Positions 30,530-35,430 of a DNA stretch of 35,430 bases are shown piece after piece. The translations under genes and the position numbers were made by a program. Below the pieces are notes generated by a model, which saw nothing but the letters and a program-made list of their open reading frames with translations, did not search any database and was not told the origin of the DNA. Positions within the stretch are counted from its first letter, which is position 1. Every line of letters starts with the position of its first letter. The stretch comes from Antarcticimicrobium sp. (GTDB lineage: Bacteria > Pseudomonadota > Alphaproteobacteria > Rhodobacterales > Rhodobacteraceae), in the NCBI RefSeq assembly GCF_029212575.1, contig NZ_JARGPK010000037.1:1-35430 (forward strand), in the 5' to 3' direction.

Positions 30530-31742
30530 CATCGACACCATCCGGGCCGATTTTCCGATCCTCACGCGCGAGGTGAACGGGCGGCCGCTGACCTATCTCG
30601 ACAACGGTGCCTCGGCGCAGAAACCGCGGGTGGTGATCGACGCGGTGACGCAGGCCTATAGCCATGAATACGCCAACGTGCATCGGGGGCTGCACTACCT
30701 GTCGAATCTCGCCACCGACAAATACGAGGCGGTGCGCGGCACCGTGGCGCGGTTCCTGGGGGTGCCCTCCGAGGACGAGATCGTTCTGAACTCCGGCACC
30801 ACCGAGGGCATCAACCTGGTCGCCTATGGCTGGGCGATGCCGCGGTTTCAGGCGGGCGACGAGATCGTGCTGAGCGTGATGGAACATCACGCCAAGATCG
30901 TGCCCTGGCATTTCCTGCGCGAACGGCAGGGGGTGGTTCTGAAATGGGTCGATACGGCGCCCGACGGATCGCTCGACCCGCAGGCGGTGATCGACGCCAT
31001 CGGGCCGAAGACGAAACTGGTCGCCATCACCCATGTGTCGAACGTGCTGGGCACCGTGGTGGACGTCAAGGCGATCACCCGGGGCGCCCATGCCAGGGGC
31101 GTGCCGGTTCTGGTCGATGGCAGCCAGGCGGCGGTGCACCTGCCGGTGGATGTGGCCGATATCGGTTGCGATTTCTATGCCATCACCGGGCACAAGCTTT
31201 ATGGCCCGTCCGGCTCCGGCGCGATCTATATCAAGTCGGAGCGGATGGCCGAGATGCGCCCCTTCATCGGTGGCGGCGACATGATCAGGGAGGTCTCGAA
31301 AGAGGCCGTGATCTACAACGACCCGCCGATGAAGTTCGAGGCCGGCACGCCGGGCATCGTGCAGATCATCGGGCTGGGTGTCGCGCTCGACTACATGATG
31401 GATCTGGGGATGGAGAACATCGCCGCGCATGAGGCGGGTCTGCGGGACTATGCGCAGAACCGCTTCGCCGGGCTCAACTGGCTGCAGGTGCAGGGCCAAG
31501 CGCCGGGCAAGGCGGCGATCTTCAGCTTCACGCTGGAGGGGGCGGCGCATGCCCATGACATCTCCACCATCCTCGACAAGAAGGGGATCGCGGTGCGCGC
31601 CGGTCACCACTGCGCCGGGCCGCTGATGGATCACCTGGGCGTGACGGCGACCTGCCGGGCATCGTTCGGATTGTACAATACGCGGGCCGAAGTGGACGTT
31701 CTGATCGAGGCGCTGGAACTGGCGCATGAGCTCTTTGCCTGA
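30522..31742 (+). CDS. sufS: Cysteine desulfurase SufS
   Basis: 406 residues, class II PLP desulfurase that supplies persulfide sulfur to SufBC2D, normally through SufE or SufU. The PLP lysine is Lys225 (TGHKLYGPSG), and the persulfide cysteine is Cys364 (RAGHHCAGPLM). The start overlaps the preceding gene by 8 bases. No sufE, sufU, sufT or sufA follows here. A decayed copy of its 3' end lies beyond the next gene. Confidence 0.97.
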   Translation: MYDIDTIRADFPILTREVNGRPLTYLDNGASAQKPRVVIDAVTQAYSHEYANVHRGLHYLSNLATDKYEAVRGTVARFLGVPSEDEIVLNSGTTEGINLVAYGWAMPRFQAGDEIVLSVMEHHAKIVPWHFLRERQGVVLKWVDTAPDGSLDPQAVIDAIGPKTKLVAITHVSNVLGTVVDVKAITRGAHARGVPVLVDGSQAAVHLPVDVADIGCDFYAITGHKLYGPSGSGAIYIKSERMAEMRPFIGGGDMIREVSKEAVIYNDPPMKFEAGTPGIVQIIGLGVALDYMMDLGMENIAAHEAGLRDYAQNRFAGLNWLQVQGQAPGKAAIFSFTLEGAAHAHDISTILDKKGIAVRAGHHCAGPLMDHLGVTATCRASFGLYNTRAEVDVLIEALELAHELFA

Positions 31743-31851
31743 TCGTTTTTCAGGCACCTGGATGTTCTGAAAGCGACATTGCGTGTCGCGAATGGTAATC
31801 CTCCGGTTTTGCGTCTAGGGTCGCGCCAGTACAACAACCTGGGATGACCGC

Positions 31852-32865
31852 ATGACCGTACTCACCGAAGCCGATCAGATTTCCGAAATCGCATTCGGGT
31901 TCATGGGCTCCAAGGCATTGTTCGCCGGGCTGGGGGCAGGGGTGTTCACCCATCTCGCCGAGGGCCCGATGAGCTGTGCCGAACTGGCCCGCCACTGTCC
32001 GCTGGACGAGGTTCGGACCGAAACGCTGATGACCGCGCTTGCGGGGCTGGGGCTGGTCGAGGGGGAGAACGGCAAGTTCCGCAATTCCCCGGCCGCCGAA
32101 TCCTTTCTGGTGAAAGGGGCCAAGTACGATTTCGGCGACTACCTGCGGCTTCAGGTCGGCCAGCAGATGTATGGTCTGCTGGACCAGATCGACGACGCGC
32201 TGCAGGACAAGCTGCCGGAGGAGGCGACCGCCTCCTATGCCGAATGGTTCGCGGACCCGGAAGAGGCCCGGCTCTATTCCGCCAGCCAGCATTCCGGCTC
32301 GCTCGGGCCGGCGCGGCAACTGGCGCGCAAGATCGACCTTTCCGGCGCGCGTCACCTGCTGGATGTGGGCGGCGGCACCGGCGCCTTTGCCATCACCCTG
32401 TGCGAGGCGTTTCCGGACCTGACCGCCACCATCGTCGATTTCCCCAATGTCGCCGATCTGGGGCGGGAGTATGTGGAGAAGGCGGGGCTCAGCGACCGCA
32501 TCTCTTATGTCGAGGGCAACGCGCTGGAAACCGACTGGCCCGGCGGGCAGGACGTTATCCTGATGTCCTACCTGTTCTCCGGCGTGCCGGGAGAGGCCCA
32601 TGACGGGCTGCTGGCCCGCGCGCGCGACAGGCTCAGCCCCGGCGGGCGGTTCCTGTTGCATGATTTCGTGGTGCGCTCGGACCGCAGCGGACCGAAGCTG
32701 GCAGCGCTCTGGCAGTTGCAGCACACCGCCTTTACCCCGCGCGCCCGTTCGCTCGACGAAGGCTGGCTCCGCGGGGCGCTGGAGCAGGCCGGGTTTGCCG
32801 GTATCGAGGTGGAGGTGATGATCCCGGAAATGACCATGCTGGCCTCGGCGGTCAAACCCGCCTGA
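31852..32865 (+). CDS. SAM-dependent methyltransferase, DsyB-like (DMSP synthesis candidate)
   Basis: 337 residues. It has the two-domain layout of O-methyltransferase-like (methyltransferase_2) enzymes. There is an N-terminal dimerisation winged helix (ISEIAFGFMGSKALFAGLGAGVFTHLAEGPMSCAELA). The C-terminal SAM domain has LLDVGGGTG at residues 169-177, then IVDFPNVADLG, and FLLHDFVVRSD near 265-275. The layout and the YAEWFADPEEARLYSASQHSGSLGPA block remind me of DsyB, the methylthiohydroxybutyrate S-methyltransferase of marine alphaproteobacterial DMSP synthesis. I cannot confirm this without alignment; other small-molecule O-methyltransferases share the fold. It has its own 109-base upstream region after sufS. 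Fold certain, DsyB identity tentative. Confidence 0.6.
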   Translation: MTVLTEADQISEIAFGFMGSKALFAGLGAGVFTHLAEGPMSCAELARHCPLDEVRTETLMTALAGLGLVEGENGKFRNSPAAESFLVKGAKYDFGDYLRLQVGQQMYGLLDQIDDALQDKLPEEATASYAEWFADPEEARLYSASQHSGSLGPARQLARKIDLSGARHLLDVGGGTGAFAITLCEAFPDLTATIVDFPNVADLGREYVEKAGLSDRISYVEGNALETDWPGGQDVILMSYLFSGVPGEAHDGLLARARDRLSPGGRFLLHDFVVRSDRSGPKLAALWQLQHTAFTPRARSLDEGWLRGALEQAGFAGIEVEVMIPEMTMLASAVKPA

Positions 32866-32930
32866 GCGAACTGCGGGCGGCCCTTGACATCATCCGGGTC
32901 GCCCCGTTCCCACAGATGACGACAGCGGGC

Positions 32931-33050
32931 GTGCGGGCCTCTCTGAGCGGTGCGTTGACGGATCGCCTCGGCGTGGCCACGACCCGCCGGGGCGCATTTC
33001 GTTTGCGCGATAAGTGGCCTGATGCCGATTTCCCAATCGAGGCCCTGTAG
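32931..33050 (+). pseudogene. Decayed sufS 3'-end copy
   Basis: Read from GTG 32931, the frame gives a C-terminal piece ending LTDRLGVATTRRGAF...PIEAL, then TAG 33048-33050. It aligns with the SufS C-terminus (LMDHLGVTATCRASF...LIEAL): about 14 of 31 residues are identical, and about 62 of 96 bases match without gaps (hand count). Two codons are lost upstream of the block, removing the catalytic-cysteine context. It is not a functional gene; an ATG at 32916 would give a 44-residue ORF. Confidence 0.5.
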
Positions 33051-33070
33051 TTGACCTATAAACGTCTCGG

Positions 33071-33098
33071 TTGAAAATTTGCTAACCTCCGATAATAT
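33071..33098 (+). promoter_or_regulatory. Possible promoter of the RTX-like gene
   Basis: TTGAAA (33071-33076), 16 bases, TAATAT (33093-33098), in an AT-rich stretch before the gene. Moderate match only. Confidence 0.35.
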
Positions 33099-33165
33099 GA
33101 TTGCCGAATCATACTGAAAAGTTGTCGATTGTTGCGAATATAGTTTTTTCTTGGGGGATATTGTT

Positions 33166-34452
33166 TTGGCGGCATCTACAGCGTTCAATCTGGTTGAAGA
33201 ATTCGGGACCTCGGGAACCCATGACCTGAACAATCCCGGCGTTCTGTTCTATTACACCTCTGCCGACACATTCTATGACTTGACGTTGTCTCATGGTCCG
33301 ACTGCCGTGCAGATAATCGGCGGGGACAACAAGTTCACGCTTGCCGACGGGATGTATCTGCAGTTTCTGAGACTGGGAGACGGTGATGATACTGTCGTCA
33401 CGGGGGTCGGAAACGGATGGGGCGCAACGATCGATTACGTGGTCCTTGGCGGGGGGACCAACACCGTCACGACGGGAAGTGGTGGCGTCGGGTTGATTAC
33501 CTCCCACGGCGCGACAAACACCATTACGACAAGCGGGAGTGTCAGTCAGATCAGAACCTCCGCCTCCACGAACACCATCCATGTCGGTGGCGACGGACTG
33601 GGCGTCGAGGACATCAGGCTCTTTGGCAGCATGAACGAGCTGCAAACGGTGACCATCGAGCATTGGGTCGATACCCTGATCTGTGGTAGCGGAACAGTTG
33701 CAAACATCAAACTATTGGATGGCGCCTGGGTGAGCTATGCGCGAACCGGGCACAACAATGACGTCTTCAATCTGGGGAACGGGTTTGCAGGCTCCGTTGA
33801 CATGAAGGACGGCAATGATGTCGTCCGTATCAAGGGGGGAGATGCGAATTTCATCTATGGGCGGGGAGGGAACGACAAGGTTTTCGTGACCGGCTATGAC
33901 GGCTCCCAAAGCTATATGTTCAAAGGTGGAGACGGAAAGGACACGCTGAGCTTCAAGGGGTCGAAGACCGGAGTCGAGATTGCTCCGAGCGGGCTGGCGG
34001 TTCGCGGTTTCGAGACGGTCATCGGAACCTCCAAAGACGACGTGATCGCCGATGGCAAGGGCGATACGACGATCAAGGGCCAGAAGGGCGCGGATGTGAT
34101 AATCGGTGGCGGGGGTCAGGACAAACTTTGGGGGGGCGTGGACAAGGCAAGCGACCATTTTGTGTTCCAGAATGTGTCCGACAGCCACAAGTCCTACGCC
34201 AAGACGGACCGAATCTATCAGTTTCGGTCAAAGGACAAGATTGACTTGACCGAAATCGATGCAGACGAGGATACAGCTGGCGACCAGGACTTCACATTCA
34301 CGGGCACCACCGCGACCGCGCACTCGGTTTGGTCCGAAAAGCGCGGCGCCAACGCAGTCGTTTATGCTGATGTGGATGGTGACACCGTCGCCGATTTCTC
34401 CATCGCGGTCATCAAACACTCGGTGATGACGGCTTCAGACTTTATTTTGTAG
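33166..34452 (+). CDS. RTX-like secreted calcium-binding protein
   Basis: About 428 residues from TTG 33166, preferred because GGGGGAT lies 8 bases upstream; TTG 33151 would add five residues. No signal peptide is seen. The N-terminal half has three TNT-rich turns, starting at residues 98, 117 and 135, suggesting beta-helix rungs. From about residue 210 come Gly/Asp-rich repeats of RTX type ([50 protein letters not shown]). The C-terminus ([13 protein letters not shown]...MTASDFIL) is the usual type I secretion end. GC content is visibly lower than in neighbours, suggesting recent acquisition. No catalytic domain recognised; the secretion genes are not in the window. Confidence 0.8.
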   Translation: MAASTAFNLVEEFGTSGTHDLNNPGVLFYYTSADTFYDLTLSHGPTAVQIIGGDNKFTLADGMYLQFLRLGDGDDTVVTGVGNGWGATIDYVVLGGGTNTVTTGSGGVGLITSHGATNTITTSGSVSQIRTSASTNTIHVGGDGLGVEDIRLFGSMNELQTVTIEHWVDTLICGSGTVANIKLLDGAWVSYARTGHNNDVFNLGNGFAGSVDMKDGNDVVRIKGGDANFIYGRGGNDKVFVTGYDGSQSYMFKGGDGKDTLSFKGSKTGVEIAPSGLAVRGFETVIGTSKDDVIADGKGDTTIKGQKGADVIIGGGGQDKLWGGVDKASDHFVFQNVSDSHKSYAKTDRIYQFRSKDKIDLTEIDADEDTAGDQDFTFTGTTATAHSVWSEKRGANAVVYADVDGDTVADFSIAVIKHSVMTASDFIL

Positions 34453-34493
34453 AGAAACCGGCCCTGTGCTGGCGCACTGCGCGCATGTTCTTG

Positions 34494-34522
34494 TTGCAAC
34501 TCAAAAACCGGGCGGCTATATC
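34494..34522 (+). promoter_or_regulatory. Promoter of tRNA-Arg
   Basis: TTGCAA (34494-34499), 17 bases, TATATC (34517-34522), ending 10 bases before the tRNA 5' end. Spacing and position are right for transcription starting just before the tRNA. Confidence 0.55.
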
Positions 34523-34531
34523 GCCGCACAG

Positions 34532-34596
<65 letters not shown>

Positions 34597-34608
<12 letters not shown>

Positions 34609-34890
34609 TCCCCCTTCGCGTTCTTTACCCCGGTACCGCACCGGGACCAGTTTGCACCAATCGCGCAGGCCCCTTCGGCACGGCGCGACGAGATCGCGGA
34701 CCGGGTCTTCGGAGTTGCAGGCATCCTCGTCGAGGGCTGCCACTGCGTCCTTCACCACGTAGACCTTGAATCCGTTTTCCATCAGGGCGCGCATGCGGGA
34801 GCCGATGCAGAGGTCGACGACCAACCCGCCCGGAACGACGGTATCGACGCCGCAGACGCGAAGTCGATAGATCAGTCGTTGCTTTCGGCG
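34597..34890 (-). pseudogene. Decayed isochorismatase-family hydrolase fragment
   Basis: On the minus strand the frame reads RLIYRLRVCGVDTVVPGGL, then VVDLCIGSRMRALMENGFKV and YVVKDAVAALDEDA. This matches the C-terminal core of isochorismatase-like cysteine hydrolases (GVDTVV..G...CV..TARDA...G..V.VV.DA.A). No start codon or N-terminal catalytic part is present upstream, and the end runs into the tRNA-Arg 3' region. It is a remnant; family assignment is from pattern only. Confidence 0.5.
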
Positions 34891-34974
34891 CCATACATCT
34901 TGTGCGACGTGGCCCGGGAACCGGGCCGTACCACCATCGGGCAGGGCGCGCGGGCTTCTGACGGCGAGTCGCGC

Positions 34975-34989
34975 TCGAATCCTATGAGG
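34975..34989. repeat. Imperfect copy of the tRNA-Arg 3' end
   Basis: TCGAATCCTATGAGG matches TCGAATCCTATCAGG of the tRNA-Arg T arm/acceptor (34587-34601) with one mismatch, 388 bases downstream in direct orientation. This is the geometry of an old attachment-site duplicate, but no integrase is present in between, and the match is short. Confidence 0.35.
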
Positions 34990-35043
34990 GCCCTACGAGT
35001 CTGCCCCCAACGGGGCTGATTTGGCACCGGTTCCGGGGCATTC

Positions 35044-35430
35044 TGTTGATAACCCTGTGGGCAACTCAAGGCGGTCGGGGATCGGGGGAAACGAGTCGAC
35101 CGCAGGGCAGGTGTCCCGCCGCCCCGTGCCGGTGGTTGGATCAAGAAAATTGAGAATAACTACTTGTTTTCACGCATAATTTTCGAACATGGAAAAAAAG
35201 ATGACGAATTATGAAAAAAGGGGTTGCGGGTTTTGGCGTCAAACTTTAGACACCCCTTCACCGGCGGCGCTGAGGCGCACAACGGGACGCAGACGGGGCG
35301 GAGGGGACGGACGGCAGCGGTGCTGCGGCGCGGACCTTATGCCCGGCGAGGCGGAAAAATTAGAGGCAGATGAGGCGGGCGCGCCGAGGAATATAGGGCG
35401 CATCCGGTTTGATTTTGTCTCTGCGCTGTT
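35044..35430 (+). promoter_or_regulatory. Non-coding region; possible rRNA-operon promoter and leader
   Basis: No supported gene in about 390 bases. There is a DnaA-like TGTTGATAA (35044-35052), an AT-rich stretch 35140-35220, then a promoter-like TTGCGG (35224-35229), 16 bases, TTAGAC (35246-35251), then GC-rich sequence ending in GTCTCTGCGCTGTT. From memory this end resembles the leader ahead of 16S rRNA in roseobacters. An ATG at 35189 opens a frame to the window edge, but its product is low-complexity and Arg/Gly-rich, so it is probably not coding. Confidence 0.3.

Noticed and set aside
32568-33233. A minus-strand frame of 221 codons over the end of the DsyB-like gene and the following gap
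   Set aside because: Most of it is antisense to the methyltransferase and to the sufS remnant; there is no ribosome site and no family.
35189-35430. An ATG-started frame running off the window end (starts MEKKMTNYEK)
   Set aside because: After the first 20 residues the composition becomes Arg/Gly-rich and patternless, and the DNA looks like a structured leader; no family is recognised.

Overview
The window is a GC-rich stretch (mostly well above 60% GC by eye) of an alphaproteobacterial chromosome, most likely from the Rhodobacteraceae (Roseobacter group). The evidence is a DmdB-type acyl-CoA ligase, a CckA hybrid kinase with a CtrA-type box upstream, recA with the GTTC-N7-GTTC class of LexA box (read here as GAAC-N7-GAAC), a eukaryotic-type NADP isocitrate dehydrogenase, and an iscR-led suf operon whose IscR has a single cysteine. 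No complete insertion sequence, prophage or CRISPR array was seen.

Layout. 1-2300: dmdB (251-1876), a terminator, GC-rich repeats and a minus-strand tRNA-Gly(CCC). 2443-5556 (minus): a ferredoxin/ASKHA corrinoid-activator-like protein and an agmatinase-family ureohydrolase. 5698-10861 (plus): guaB, a possible 47-residue coupled ORF, an RsmB-like rRNA methyltransferase and cckA. 10895-15906: a sulfotransferase-like gene (minus), then recA, alaS and a DUF1330 gene (plus). 15911-17636 (minus): two exported proteins with Gly-rich tails and a membrane-anchored LuxR-type regulator. 17886-23096 (minus): typA, an EmrE-like SMR transporter, icd, and a three-gene ATGA-overlapped set (alpha/beta hydrolase, 84-residue protein, HD-domain protein).

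23142-31742 (plus) is a ten-gene iron-sulfur cluster assembly operon: iscR, a NifS/IscS-type desulfurase, sufB, a YbjQ-like gene, a methyltransferase, sufC, sufD, two YIP1-like membrane proteins and sufS. Its promoter carries a perfect TTAGAA-N3-TTCTAA palindrome over the -10, matching the iron-control (Irr) element of alphaproteobacteria. A near copy lies inside the desulfurase gene. sufA, sufE and sufT are not in the window.

31743-35430 is an accessory region. It holds a SAM-dependent methyltransferase resembling DsyB (bacterial DMSP synthesis), a decayed second copy of the sufS 3' end just beyond it, a lower-GC RTX-like secreted protein gene, tRNA-Arg(CCG), a decayed isochorismatase-family fragment, an imperfect copy of the tRNA-Arg 3' end, and an AT-rich non-coding end that may be the leader of an rRNA operon just outside the window.

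Most of the window is housekeeping. The points most worth following are the dsyB-like gene bracketed by sufS ends (with dmdB 30 kb away, this could mean both DMSP synthesis and breakdown), the double iron-box arrangement of the suf operon, the CtrA box before cckA, and the Gly-rich secreted pair with its membrane LuxR regulator.
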